NCBI GenBank assembly: GCA_027924645.1
Contig: BSBN01000293.1
Location: 7,960,501 to 8,024,500, forward strand
Direction of reading: 5' to 3'
DNA length: 64,000 nucleotides
Source: Cunninghamia lanceolata
Lineage: Eukaryota > Streptophyta > Pinopsida > Cupressales > Cupressaceae
This document shows positions 11,539 to 24,291 of this stretch, piece after piece (positions within the stretch are counted from its first letter, which is position 1; each line of letters begins with the position of its first letter). The notes beneath the pieces were generated by a model. That model was given only the letters and a program-made list of their open reading frames with translations, did not search any database and had not been told where the DNA came from. A program made the position numbers and the translations under genes.

Positions 11539-11871
11539 ATGGAAGAGCATAAGTTATCAAATTAGGAGGAGATATGGGATGATGTAAGAAGGATATTGGC
11601 AATAGAAATGATATCTAGAGTTGAAACTAGTGTCTCTAGGATATTGGACAATCTACAAGAAAATAAGAAAGATACAAATTTAGTGAATGAGTAGGCAACA
11701 TAGATTTGACTACATTTACCTTGAGGAGAGGAAGCATTATAAGAAGCCTATGGGTCAAGAGATACCCACATAATGGAGGACAAAGTTAAGATTATCGATA
11801 TGGGCTCTGAATACCTATGGGAGAACCTTTCTTTATAGCTACATCACCTCTTCAAAATTTGAAACCCTAAG

Positions 11872-12114
11872 ATGGAGGTGGCAGTCATGGAGGTGCCGGG
11901 GACATGCAAATTTATTAATAGACACAACCATGACTATGACATTTTTGGTGACTTCTTAAAATTGTATGTGGATATCATAGGCCATAAAATGAGTGCGAAT
12001 GTGGTAGATCATAACTTTTTACAAGTGGCATTGGTGAAGAAGACACAAGAGGCAGTTTCTAACTATGATAGGAAAAGACCCCTCAAAGATATTTGTAGGA
12101 TGTTTAAAAAATGA
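11872..12114 (+). CDS. unassigned 80-codon ORF
   Basis: An open frame starting MEVAVMEVPGTCKFINRHN and ending DICRMFKK. I do not recognise it. Composition (balanced charged and hydrophobic residues, no low complexity) is more protein-like than most short frames nearby, but there is no matching upstream exon and no clear splice site or TATA box. It lies between the LINE-type relic and the tandem duplication, so it may be a transposon-carried or chance ORF. Confidence 0.2.
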   Translation: MEVAVMEVPGTCKFINRHNHDYDIFGDFLKLYVDIIGHKMSANVVDHNFLQVALVKKTQEAVSNYDRKRPLKDICRMFKK

Positions 12115-12492
12115 ATTGAAAAACAATGCATTGCTAAAAGAGTGCCTAGAGCTATTCATAAAAGGAGTATTGTTTAAAATTTTTGAGGAATATAAAATGC
12201 ACCTATCAAGGCATCCAAATCTTCTCTCTACATAGTAGTCCAAGTGTTTGAAGGAAATGGGAAGAGGTTTTGTTTTCTTGCATTCTTCATAATTTATCTA
12301 TAACAAAAACCATGTATACCCTCATTGAGGGATGTTTTTGAAAATTTAATATATGGGGATTGCCCCCATGGCAACAACTTGCCTATCAAAAAGAAATGGC
12401 ATTTCCAAATGACTTCATTTGATCCCCCAAAAGGTGAAGCAAAACTTTTTTTGTTAGCATTTTGATAGGTGCAGAGGAGAGTCCATTAAAAT
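12115..12492. other. intergenic, nothing recognised
   Basis: AT-rich sequence without a convincing ORF, RNA gene or repeat boundary. Confidence 0.5.
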
Positions 12493-13079
12493 TTTGATTT
12501 AAGCATAGGGGTTCTATCCGAGGGGGTTTGATCTAACCCATTTAATAAAACCCCCTTAGATGGAACATCTCTAATTTTAAATCAATAATTTTTTTAAGAA
12601 TTATATGATTTTAGGCAAATTTGGGTTGTCCCACAAGTTCACATGCTCCTATTTTATCTTCTCAAGGAAATAATGGTGGGGGCATCTTTTCACCACATCT
12701 TTCAAACCAATTAATCACAAAGGTATGTACACTCTAGGTATATATTTCTTACTCAACCTCACATTTACATCTCACTATCCATTTTTAATTAAAAGTTTGA
12801 TTTAAGCATAGGGGTTTGATCTAACCTCATTTAATAAAACCTCCTTAGATGGAACATCTCGAAGCTTAAATCAATAATTTTTTTAAAATTATATGATTTT
12901 AGGCAAATTTGGGTTGTCTCACAAGTTCACATGCTCCTATTTTCTCTTCTCAAGGAAATAATGGTGGGGGGCATCGTTTCACCACATCTTTCAAACCAAT
13001 TAATCACAAAGGTATGTACACTCTAGGTATATATTTCTTACTCAACCTCACATTTACATCTCACTATCCATTTTTAATT
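12493..13079 (+). repeat. tandem duplication, 303-bp period, two copies
   Basis: Copy one 12493-12790 and copy two 12796-13079 share TTTGATTTAAGCATAGGGG, TAGATGGAACATCTC and GGTATGTACACTCTAGGTAT in the same order. Copy two lacks about 15 bases near its start. No coding content is evident. Confidence 0.92.
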
Positions 13080-13930
13080 TTCATCTCCCCAATTTATGTG
13101 CACCCCTTTGTAGTACACATTTGTAATTAACAGAGAATGCTATCTACTCATTATACTTTTGATTTTATGCACAAATTTAATGAGTTGGACACACACATAT
13201 GCTTAACAACTTAGATTTTTCAAATTCAAAAAAATGATAACCTTTTTATTACAACTTATTAATTTTTCTATGAATTTCTACTTTGACATGTATGCACACA
13301 TACCAAAAATAAGAGGAAAATGTAGAGTAAACAAGTGCATAACATAATACTTTTCTGCTCTAGTAAAGCACCACTTTGGGTTGTTGCCTTAGATAAATGA
13401 TTTGACTATTTCGGTTCACCCACCAACCCAAAACTGAATCTATCACTCAGACCTGCCACTTTACCCTATTCAAAACCCTATTGATCACTCAGAACTGAAT
13501 TAAGTATAAATAATTGTTTTGTAGTTTTGCGTGGAGGTGTAGGATTACTTAGCTTGTAGTCATGGTTAAAGTCTACTATCACTGAACAAAATGTAGGCAA
13601 ACATAAGCTTCATAGCTAAAATTTAAAATGACACCCACAAGATAAAGATAGCTTAAAATTCAAGCGAGGCCTAAAAGTATTTGGTCGTTCCAGAAATTGC
13701 TCATTTATTTTGTATTTAGTGCATTTGAAATGTCATTATACACCGGAAAAGTGCCATTTGCGTAGTTTGTGAATTAAGAAAAAAATCCATTGAAAAATCT
13801 TTAAAAAAACAACATGCTTCATAACATTTTGTTCTCTTTTCCTATACTTTTTAAATCTATCCTTCCATCTATTTGCAATGCCACGTAGTTTGCTTCGAAG
13901 GAAAAACTCATTCCTAATATTGGTCTTAAA
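13080..13930. other. upstream region of the mannanase gene
   Basis: About 850 bases of AT-rich sequence with no ORF or transposon boundary that I can support. It should contain the gene's distal regulatory sites, but I cannot name any with confidence. Confidence 0.4.
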
Positions 13931-13933
13931 TCT

Positions 13934-13941
13934 TTATATAA
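13934..13941 (+). promoter_or_regulatory. probable TATA box of the mannanase gene
   Basis: TTATATAA lies 70 bases before the start codon, giving a predicted transcript start near 13970 and a short 5' leader. It is the nearest good match upstream of exon 1. Confidence 0.55.
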
Positions 13942-14010
13942 TTCTTCTCTGATGAAAAAATAAATATATGAAATCAGACTTACAGAGCCTGATAACCAAG
14001 AGAAAAAGCC

Positions 14011-17000
14011 ATGGAAAGAAGAATAGTTGTATGGATACAATGCTTGTTGGTGATTTTATCTTGGTTTCAAGTGGACAGTAGTTCATATAATGTCATCAGG
14101 TGGGATGAAGAACAGAGGCAGGACTTGGAAGGAGATGACAGCCAGGGAGATTACTGGAATTTTGTGCAAACAAAAGGCACACAGTTTGTGATGAATGGTT
14201 TGCCATTTTATATTAATGGGTTCAACACATACTGGCTCATGTTGCTGGCTGTGGATCCTTCAACCAAACCCAAAATCAGTGAAGTGTTTCAGCAGGCAGC
14301 TTCTGTTGGACTTACAGTGGGAAGGACTTGGGCTTTCAATGATGGAGGATGGAGGGCTCTCCAGAAGTCCCCCGGTGTTTATGATGAAGATGTCTTCAAG
14401 GTGAATATTCGAATCATAGATATACATAACCATAGATTCTAATAGATATACACTTACTATATGTTTGGTTTTTCAGGCCTTAGACTTTGTAATCAGCGAG
14501 GCCCAGAAGAATAACATTAGGCTTATCCTGAGTTTATGCAATAATTGGGATACATTTGGAGGAAAATCACAGTATGTGAAATGGGGGCGTAGTGCAGGTT
14601 TAAAAATAAATTCTGATGACGCCTTCTTTTCACATGCCACTCTCAAGACCTACTTCAAAGACCACATCAAGGTGCACATGATACAGCATATAATATACAA
14701 TGTATAAAATATTTTTTTATTGTTGATCATACTTTTATACTTTTTACTAGTTTTAGTTTCTAGTATGTAACTATATCCTGTGATTGATATATCCTCCTGT
14801 GAATTTGATATTTCAGAGAGTTCTAACAAGAGTTAACACAATCACCAATATAGCATATAAGGATGATCCAACCGTATTTGCATGGGAGCTAATGAATGAA
14901 GCTCGCTGCACCTCTGATCCATCTGGTGACATACTACAGGTACTTGAATTCTCTCAAACTTGCTTGGAGCCCCACATATATTACTAATGTGGGCAATGAA
15001 CTACTTGCCACCATACAAATAATTAAATCCAAATCCATGTGGCTGGGCATGACCTTCAATGTATTATATATTGTCTTTTGTATTCTTCTCTCTGGTGTAA
15101 TAATTTTGTGATAAGATAATTAAGTTTATATTAGAAAATAGCTGTGGACTCAGAGCAGTGCACACCTTATACCACTTTTAGGTTTCACCCACATCTTTGG
15201 GCAGGAAGATAAGGTACGAAAACAACATAAGAATGCAAACTGTTAAAAGGTTAAACAAGATGTATTCGTTCTAACATGAAATTTTTTTTCTTTTAATTTT
15301 CTATTAGGTAACAGTGGGCACTGATTCATTCTTAGGACATGCCAAATGTTACCTTTGAGTATACCAAAAAAAATATATATGTTATGAGATAATTTATAGG
15401 GATTCATTTATGTAGTTTTCAGTTAATTTTCATCAATTTAAATTTCATGAGTCGCATTTTAGAACTCATTTTTCATGATCATGAATTTTTTTATAAATGA
15501 TTTACTGTATAGTTTTGAGTGAATCGTCATTGACCCATATTTCATGAGTAGTGGTTCAGAAAATCCCATCTTTCATGACCATGAATTCCTCCACGAATGG
15601 TCCACTCATAACTCATATTTTATGAGTAGTGGTTAGAAGAACCCATCTCACAAGACCATGAATTCCTCCAGGAATGGTCCACTCATAACTCATATTTTAT
15701 GGGTAGTGGTTAGAAGAACCGATCTCACAAGACCATGAAACTTCATAACAGGTTTAGTTAGAACTCGTTGCATCTAAGTGATGCTCAAAGGGGTGAAGAA
15801 CCAGGACTTCCTGGGAGGTGTACTTTTCCCCTCCACAATCAAGCTCACTTAGTTTGCCACTCTATTTGCAAAACCTTCAACAAGTGTTGTACCTTACAAA
15901 CTATTTATTATAAAGCTCCTAGTTCATTCACCTCTCCTAGTTCATTCACCTCAGATATGGGTGACCTCTAGATAAGTCCCAATGAAAAATACCACTTATA
16001 AAAAAATGTTATTTACAGTTTTTTATATACATTAATGAAAATAAGGCTAGTCGTCTATAAAAATCCAAGTGGGTGATAGGAATTTTTTTTAAAATAAGGG
16101 AAACTGTTAAAGAATTTTTTAACACTCTTTCCAAATTGTTTTGATTAGCGAGTCAGCTTAGTTTTTCCAAATATCTGTATGATAGTAGGTAATAAGGAGA
16201 CACCTTTTAAAGTAGCTTTGCTTGGTTAGACTCTTTGTACTTTACCACTCCCTTTGGCAGCATTTGGTCATAAGGGGTTGTTAGAATAATTTCTCTCTCA
16301 TGTCTATTTTTGAAACCTTATACTGGGTACAACAGGAATGGATACGTGAGATGGCTGTTTATGTTAAATCAATAGACAGAAAACACCTATTGGAGATTGG
16401 GTCAGAAGGATTCTTTGGACCTTCAAGTCCTGACAGAGATGGATTTAATCCCAGCACTCATGCTACACAAGTAGGGACAGATTTCATAAGAAACCACCAA
16501 GCTCTTGGCATTGACTTTGCCTCCGTACATATTTATCCAGATACCTGGTAAGCAAATACATCAACATATTTTTCTATACGATAAGATTTTCTTTTACTGG
16601 CCGTTTAATTGAATTTTTTTAATTTTCTGTGGTCTCTTGTTCTGGATTGCATGTAGGATCTCACAAGCAATTTCTCCATCTCACCTCACCTTTGTTGATA
16701 CCTGGATTAAAGCACATATTCGAGACTCTGACAAGATCCTGAACATGCCTGTTTTATTTACTGAATTTGGGACATCAAGCAGAGATCCACGGTATAATAG
16801 CAGTTACAGAGAGACCTTCATACACACTGTTTATGACAACATCTTATCGTCAGCCAAGAATGGAGGAGCTGGAGCAGGGAGCCTGATTTGGCAGCTATTT
16901 CCAGATGGAGTGGAATACCTGGCAGATGGGTATGAAGTGGTACTTTCAAAAAGCCAGTCGACGGCCAAAATCATACAAGGGCAGTCAGTCAGCTTGCGCG

Positions 17001-17113
17001 GATTGAGCTCTGTGTGCAAGTGGAGTTGCAGAAGAGATATCATTACTTCTCCTGCTTTTCTCTCATTGACTGCTGATCTTTTAGCTGGAGCGAAAGTGAC
17101 GGATGAATTATAA
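14011..17113 (+). CDS. MAN: endo-1,4-beta-mannanase (GH5), five exons
   Basis: Cell-wall enzyme that cleaves beta-1,4-mannan and glucomannan, acting outside the cell. Exons: 14011-14400, 14477-14671, 14817-14939, 16336-16547, 16657-17113; introns of 76, 145, 1396 and 109 bp all GT-AG and frame-preserving, giving 458 residues, normal for plant MAN proteins. Residues 1-25 form a signal peptide. Landmarks: substrate-site Arg in RTWAFNDGG; acid/base Glu in [19 protein letters not shown]; nucleophile Glu in [11 protein letters not shown]; aromatic site in GSLIWQLFP. No stop or frameshift was seen. Oddity: the usual NEP after the acid/base Glu reads NEA. The symbol is the family name; I cannot say which member. 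Confidence 0.95.
15445..15740 (+). repeat. tandem repeat inside mannanase intron 3
   Basis: About 2.6 good copies of a 77-78 bp unit beginning near 15536, 15614 and 15691, preceded by a more diverged copy from 15445. Shared words are ATTTTATGAGTAGTGGTTAG, ACCATGAATTCCTCC and GGTCCACTCATAACTC. It accounts for part of the intron's unusual size. Confidence 0.9.
15803..15981. mobile_element. possible small inverted-repeat element in intron 3
   Basis: The left end reads GGACTT-5 bases-GAGGT and the reverse complement of the right end reads the same spaced words. Between them lies a direct repeat of CTCCTAGTTCATTCACCTC. It could be a MITE-like insertion or a SINE fragment; no target duplication was established. 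Confidence 0.3.
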
Positions 17114-17277
17114 ATTGTGCAAATTAGTATCTTGCAATCAGTATAATATGTGTATGCACTGGAATACTATGTGGCTGTACTGACACAAATATATCACCAT
17201 CCAGCTCTTTTATGTTCAAGACTCTAAACCATAATATTTTATATGTTGTAAGACAGTTAATTTCTTATATACTAGTA

Positions 17278-18585
17278 ACCACACCTTGGTGTGCAATGGG
17301 TACGCCAAAGAGTTGCGGAAGTTCAATTGCCATGTCTTTAAAGTGAATGAATATTGTCTTGTATCTTTATGGCTCACGTCTTTTTTGTTTTCTTGAGTGT
17401 CATGAATTAATTTGCATAATCTTACTGGATTTCAAGATTCTTATGTTTTGCTTAGTAGCTACTTCAAAAGTGTGAGGTTTCATGTTTGGTGTGTAGTCTC
17501 TATTTGCATGCATCCCCTTTTTAGATTCTTGTTGAATTAATTTGCATAATCTTGATGGATTTCAAAAGCCCTATGTTTTGTTTAGTAGCTACTTCAAATG
17601 TGTGAGCTTCCATATTTTGTGTGTAGTCTCTATTTGCATGCGTCCCCTTTCTAGATTCTTGTTCATGCATTGCACCTGGGTTCACTTGCATTCCATTAAT
17701 CATCACCTACATTTAATAGGCATTGTCTTGCAAATATAAGCGTGGCCACCACCTACATCATGTTCATTTATTATATAGACTACCGTCATACATTCTCTAA
17801 TGGGGACGTCACACAATACAAAGATCGATCAAACTTAGTGACCCTCATTAGTATTATAATTTCACACATTTGCATAATTTGGAGGTCAATGGCTTAAAAT
17901 TAAATTTATTTACATTGAGAATTCTTAATTGTTTAAAAATATTAAATTGCGAGGGGATTTTTTTTTATTTGTTTGAATTTGTAGATGATATGGGAATGAT
18001 CTAGAGACCTCAAATATGGTGTGCATTTTATGTCATGTTCCTTTTACAAAAGTTTTGTTAGAGCATGATTGATCACAATCGGCTCCCATCACACAAATTT
18101 ACACAATTCTCTTAAAAACTATTTTTAGTCAATATTGTTGCTCCCTTCGTGCTTAGATACATTCATGAGATAGTTTAGTTTATTTTGTCATATTTTAGAT
18201 CAAGTGAATAGGTAGTGAAAGGAGTGGGCTACGATGCATGATACATTGGTTATAAATGAGAAACAAATATATATCTCTATATCTCCATCTATAGACCTTG
18301 GTGTGCAATGGGTATGCCGAAGAGTTGTGGAAGTTCAATTGCCATGTCTTTAAGTGAATGATGATTGTCTTTTATCTCTATGGCCCATGTCATTTTTTAT
18401 TTCTTGATTGTCATGAATTAATTTGTATAACCTAATGGATTTCAAGATCCCTGTGTTTTACTTAGTAGCTACTTCAAATTTGTGAGCTTTCATGTTTTGT
18501 GTCTAGTCTCTATTTGCATGCATCTACTTTCTAGACTCTTGTTCATGCACTACATCTGGTTTGTCTTGCATTCCATTAGTTGTGA
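17278..18585 (+). repeat. three direct-repeat copies downstream of the mannanase gene
   Basis: Copies at about 17278-17520, 17523-17712 (5'-truncated) and 18294-18585 share CCTTGGTGTGCAATGGGTA (first and third), GAATTAATTTG, GCTACTTCAAA and TAGTCTCTATTTGCATGC (all three). The first two are adjacent; the third lies about 580 bases further on. Function unknown; no ORF. The gap 17713-18293 holds nothing I recognise. Confidence 0.88.
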
Positions 18586-18771
18586 CCAAGACATAGTATA
18601 TATAAGCTAGGTTCACTTGCAGGGAATATCAAGCCTTTGTGGATGTGGGGTTAGTGATAATCTCCTCTCATTTATGTTGAAAATTTTATATATATATACT
18701 CAATGCCATTGTAGTGAATGGATGTCTAGCAAAGCATTTGATGGATAATAAAATGGAGAGCTTTATTAAAT

Positions 18772-20093
18772 TGTTGCAAGTATGGGTCTAAGCGGTGTTG
18801 TCATTGATGTCAACATACTCCTGTTTCATTAATGATAAGGAACAGAGAAGAACAGTGAAGACAGTAAGCTAAAGATCCTAGCTAAGATGAAGATCAGAGG
18901 ATGTGGTTCAAAAGGTTCAGAGATATGTGTCTTAAGATGATCCAGTAAATATTTTAGAGGTCTACATGAAGATTTGAAGAAGTTGTGGCCACTCAAGTAA
19001 AACCGGTTCCGCCAAGTGTTCAGAGGTGATAGAGTGATACAGATAGGTCCGGCGAGATCCAGAAATGCCTTATCCTATTCTACAAATTTGGTGGAGTGTT
19101 TACGAAGTCCATTTGAAGTGACAACTTGATTGGTTCATGGTCTAGAGGTCTGCAAGCATCTTTTCCGTCATGACAGTGATGATAGACTATGTTCTTGAGG
19201 TTCTAGATAAAGGAGAGAAGGATTTCAGTAAGCAGATGAAGTGTGGATATTCTTGGTGATTCAGGCAAGCTTGTAGAGGTCTTTGGATCATGTCTAGTTC
19301 ATATTGATGGTCTGCATTAGAGTTTGAATTCACAATTTAAGAATAACTTCCGGATGATGGTGTTCTTCCTAAGTCTAGCTGACCAAATGGGTTACACATC
19401 CTGCGGATGATCTTGAAGATGTTATGTGAAGAATGGTGTGTTCCTAGAGGAAGATTAAAGTCTCAGATCTGTGGCCGATAGTGTCTTGATCCGTGTGAAG
19501 TCTTTTGTAATTAATCATGGTGTATTTATGTATTTGCTCTGTAATGTTCGTTGACTTAGATGATCATTCCTAAGTCAATGTCTTGTATAAATAAGGAATT
19601 GTAAAGTCATTCCAAAGTGGTGAAGTGGGGATGAGAGTGTGGTAAAGAGCAGAGGAGTGAAAAGTAGAGCAGAAGTATTAGGCTTAAATGGAACTGATTC
19701 AAGCATGGTGAAGATGCTATTCTCTAGTTCAAGTAGGTGATACTTATTATTCTGTAGACAGTGTGTCTCTTGTAGGTAGTGGGCCTCTTGTGAGCAGTGT
19801 GCTCAGGCAGTGAGCCCTAATTGGCATGTGCCATTTTGTTCTTTCTATTCTTCTAATAGAGAATACAATCTTGGGTTAATCACCTCATGGTTTTTCCCTT
19901 AACTAGGTTTTCCACGTCAAAATCTTGGTGTCTTATGTGTTAATGTGTTTCTTCTCTTGATTTAATGCATTATGTTTTCATGATTAATTTATATTATGCT
20001 GCTAAATCACAAAGTAGATTTAAGTGCTTAATTGGAAGAAAGTTTTGGAAACTGATTCACCCCCCCTCTCAGTTGTCTTCCCTAAATCTAACA
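18772..20093 (+). repeat. Copia-A2 5' LTR
   Basis: Begins TGTTGCAAGTATG and ends AAATCTAACA. TATA box TATAAATAAGG near 19585. Hairpin cassette at 19756-19833. The PBS after it reads TGGTATCAAAGCT, two mismatches from the usual sequence. Confidence 0.95.
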
Positions 20094-20149
20094 ATTGGTA
20101 TCAAAGCTAAGTTCCTCTAAAAGAGCTTAACCGCTTGAGGAGATCTAGG

Positions 20150-23100
20150 ATGTCGTCCTACAAGAAGGATAGTCTGAAGTTTGATGGAACCAATTTTAAT
20201 CTTTAGAAAAGTCGCATGCAATGTCACTTGTAATGTATGGGAATGTAGTACTGGACCATGGCTTCAATGAAGTATACTCCTCCACAGGGTGGCACGAAAT
20301 CCCCAAATGAAATCACAGATGCTGAAAACACTCTGCGGACTAAAGAAGCTCTTATAAGTGCATTGTCTGATTTAGAGCTGACAAATGTTGTTGATCTACA
20401 AACTGCTTTTGAGATTTGGGAAAAACTAGAACTTTTACATGAAGGAGACAAGTATGTTAAATGTGCAAGGCTACAGAGTTTGAAAGGAAAATTTCAAAAT
20501 CTGAAGATGAGAGAAGATGAAAATATCACTACTTTTATGCCAAGAGTAAATGAGCTTGTTTGTAGCATTAGATGCGCTGGTGGAGTCTTGGATGAAGATG
20601 ACATTGTTGATAAAGTTCTCAGATCCCTTCCTGCTTCTTATAAAATAAAGGTTGATGCCATTGAAGAATTCAGAGCCCATTCAGCTATCACAAGAGATCA
20701 ATTGGTTGGCAAATTGGCTTCTTTTGAAATGACCGAGTTTGGAGATGCCCCTCCCAAGACTGAATCTGCATTCAAAGTCAGTGCCTTTGTGAAAGGTAAA
20801 CAAAGGTTTGGTCTGGGAGAGAACACTTCAAGGAAACTATCATGGTATGAAAAAGCAAGAAAAGACCTGCAAGAAGAAGAAGCAGAAACTGCTCAACTTG
20901 AAGCCCTTATTGCAAAAAGACTGCCAAGAGGATCTGGTAAGTATGAAGGGAAATTGCCTTTTAAGTGTTTTAACTGCAATAAGATTGGTCATTTTGCCTC
21001 AAGGTGTCTGGAAAGATTTTCAAGGCCAAATCCTAACAGATCAAGGTTCTAAAATAATTATTACTATGTTCATGAAGATGATGATAATGAAGGAGTAACA
21101 GATGATGAATCAGAGACAGGAAACAAATCCAGAAGTGACTGGGTGTTCATTGTCATCAAGGAAGAAGGTGCAATGTCCTCTAAATCTATTGTAGAAAGAG
21201 CTCTAGCTGCCCAAGTTGAAGAAAAGGATGATTGGGTCATTGATAGTGGACGCTCTCACCATACGACAGGTGACAAAAGTAAGTTCATAGATTTGGAAAG
21301 GTATGAAGGAGTGGTAAAGTTTGGTGATAATTCTGCTAGTAGAATCAGAGGTAGAGGAACTATTTCTTTTGATGGAAAGAACAAAATTGGTAATGTACTA
21401 TATGTTGAAGGATTGAAGCACAATCTTCTTAGTGTTGGACAGTTGGTGGACAAAGGCTATGATCTTTAATTCAAGAATGGAAAATGCAAGATCTTTGAAA
21501 GTTCTAGAACAGAGATTGCATTCGGTACTCAAACTAAAGGTAATATCTTCCACTTGGTTGGTATTGGTAAAAGTTACTTATTTGTTCAAATTGATCAGAG
21601 TTGGTTATGGCATAGGAGGATATGTCATGTAAATTTTGATAATATCATCAAGATAAGCAACACTCAGGTTGTAAGAGATCTTCCAAAATTGGTGAAACCT
21701 ACAAATAGTTTGTACAAAGAATGTCAGTTGGGTAAACAAAGCAGAGTCTCATTCAAAAGCAAGGAACAATCTTCTACTGGATTATTGGACTTAGTTCATA
21801 CTGATCTATGTGGTCTGGCAAGGATCAGAAGTGTGCAAGGTGATAGATATTTCATGCTATTAATTGATGACTACTCCAGGATGATGTGGGTAACTTTTTT
21901 GAAAGAGAAATCAAAAGCTCTTGAGAAATTCAAAATATTCAAGGCTATGGTAGAGAATGAAACTGGATTAAAATTGGAATGTCTGAGGTCTGATAGAGGT
22001 GGAGAATTCACATCCGGTGAATTCATAGAATTCTGTGAGAAACATGGAATAAAAAGATAGTTGTCTGCTCCTAGGACTCCATAGTAGAATGGAGTAGTGG
22101 AGAGAACCAGACCATCCAGGAAGCATCTAGGACCATGATGATGGAAGCAAATGTTCCTTAGATCTATTGGAGAGAAGTTGTCAGCACTGCAGTCTATACT
22201 CTCAATCAAGTACAAATTAGAAGCAATACTGGTAAGACTCCTTATGAACTTTGGTTTGGCATCATTCCTACTGTGAGGTATTTCAGAGTCTTTGGTAGCA
22301 AATGTTACATTAAAAAAGATGAAGACCTAGGCAAGTTTGATGCTAGAAGCGATGAAGGAATATTCTTGGGTTACTCTACTCAAAGCAAAGCATACCAGTG
22401 TTATAACAAGAGACTGAGAAAGATTATAGAAAGTACAAATGTGAAGGTTGATGAAGGAATTGGAAAACCCTCAAGGTTTTATGAATATGATGAAGATGAT
22501 CAGAGTGGTGCTCTGATTCAAGGAGCCCAAGCCCCTTCTAAAATTTAGATTCAAACTGATCTGGTAAATCAGGAAGAAGAGATGAGTTTTAATGAGCCTG
22601 ATCAAGAATCAGAAGTGTAAGAAACTCCCAAAGTTCCCAAGTATGTAAGACTGAACCACTCTAAAGATCAGATCATAGGTGATAAAAGAAACGGTATACA
22701 AACTAGGAGAAGGATTGCTCAAGATTCAGAAGAGTATTGTCTGATTTTAAAGATTGAACCTAAGACAGTGAATGAAGCTTGCAATGATGAAAATTGGACT
22801 AAAGCAATGGAGGAAGAACTAATACAAATTGAGAAAAATCACACTTGGGATCTTGTTCCCAAACCTAGAAACAAGAATGTGATTGGAACCAAATGGGTCT
22901 TTCGGAACAAACTAAATGAAGTTGGTGAAGTAATCAGAAATAAAGCCAAATTGGTCTGCAAGGGTTACTCTCAAATAGAAGGAGTTGATTTTGAAGAAAC
23001 TTTTGCTCCAGTGGCACGAATTGAAGCAGTCAGATTATTTCTTGCCTTTGCTACCTTCAAGGACTTCAAAGTCTATCAGATGGATGTCAAGTGTGCCTTT

Positions 23101-24291
23101 CTGAATGGAGACTTGGAAGTAGAAGTATACATTGAGCAACCAGATGGATTTCAATTGTATGATCATGGTGATATGGTCTGCAAGTTGAAGAAAGCACTGT
23201 ATGGACTGAAGCAAGCCCCAAGAGCCTAGTATGAAAGATTGGATAAGCATCTTTTGAAGATTGGTTTTAACAAAGGTACTGCTGACAGTAATTTGTATTT
23301 CAAAATTGATCATGAAAACATCTTGATTGTTGAAGTGTTTGTTGATGACATCATTTTTGGTGGAAAAGATAATATGTGCAAAACTTTTACAAATCAAATG
23401 AAAAGTGAATTTGATATGTCCATGCTTGGGGAAATGAATTACTTCTTGGGTCTACAAATCATTCAAACTAAGAAAGGAATCTTCATTTCTCAGACCAAAT
23501 ATGTGAAAGAATTGTTGAAAAAAATTGGGATGGAAGACTCAAAACCAATGAATACTCCCATGGCAACCAGATGTAAATTGAGCAAAGATGATGACTCTCC
23601 TAAGGCTGATCAGAAAATGTACAGGTTAATGATTAGTGGATTGTTGTATCTCACTCAAACTAAACCTAACATTATGAATGTTGTTTTTCTTGTTGCAAGA
23701 TTTCAAGTTGATCCTAGAGAATCTCATGTCATGGCAATCAAGAGGATTTTTAGGTATCTAAAAGGGATAGTTGAGTATAGTTTGTGGTATCTTAGAGATC
23801 ATAATTTGTCTCTTCATGCATACACAAATGCAGATTGGGCAGGAGATGTGGATGACTGGAAGAGTACTAGTGGTGGAGCATTCTTTTTGGGGAAGAGATT
23901 GGTTTCTTGGTTGAGTAAGAAACAAGAGGCAATATCTCTGTTCACTTCAGAAGTAGAATATAATGCAGCAGCAGGTAGTTGTACTCAAGTATTGTAGATG
24001 AAGCAAATGCTAAGAGACATAAGAGTGGAGTATGAGGAGCCTATCACAATCTTCTGTGATAATTCAAGTGCAATAAATATATCTATGAATCCGGTGTTAC
24101 ATTCAAAGACTAAACATATATCCATCAAGTTTCACTTATTTAGAGAGCAAGTGAACAAGAATGAAGTTAGATTGGAGTTTGTACCTTTAAAGGATAAGAT
24201 TGCAGATATCTTTACTAAACCTCTACCTAAGGACTCTTTTGAGTATCTCAGGGAGAAGTTAGGGGTTATTGCCCCTCTGGTGATGAACTAA
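20150..24291 (+). pseudogene. Copia-A2 gag-pol polyprotein (decayed)
   Basis: Aligns from the conserved MSSYKKDSLKFDGTNF to the C-terminal end after RNase H. Stops appear three times in the first 35 codons of gag. The gag zinc knuckle (20966-21007) keeps all ligands: CFNCNKIGHFASRC. Protease keeps IDSG (Asp near 21242). A TAA at 21467 falls on the same codon as the TAG in Copia-A1. Integrase is broken by stops at 22058 and 22081, in the segment that should read QQNGVVE. RT keeps FVDDIIFGGKD; RNase H has TNADWAGDVDDWKSTSG, in which the catalytic Asp of TDADW is Asn. Stops at 23227 and 23995. Not functional. Confidence 0.94.

Noticed and set aside
14140..14404. Alternative-frame ORF over mannanase exon 1
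   Set aside because: It is a shadow of the exon; the chosen frame has the signal peptide, the family motifs and matching splice phases.
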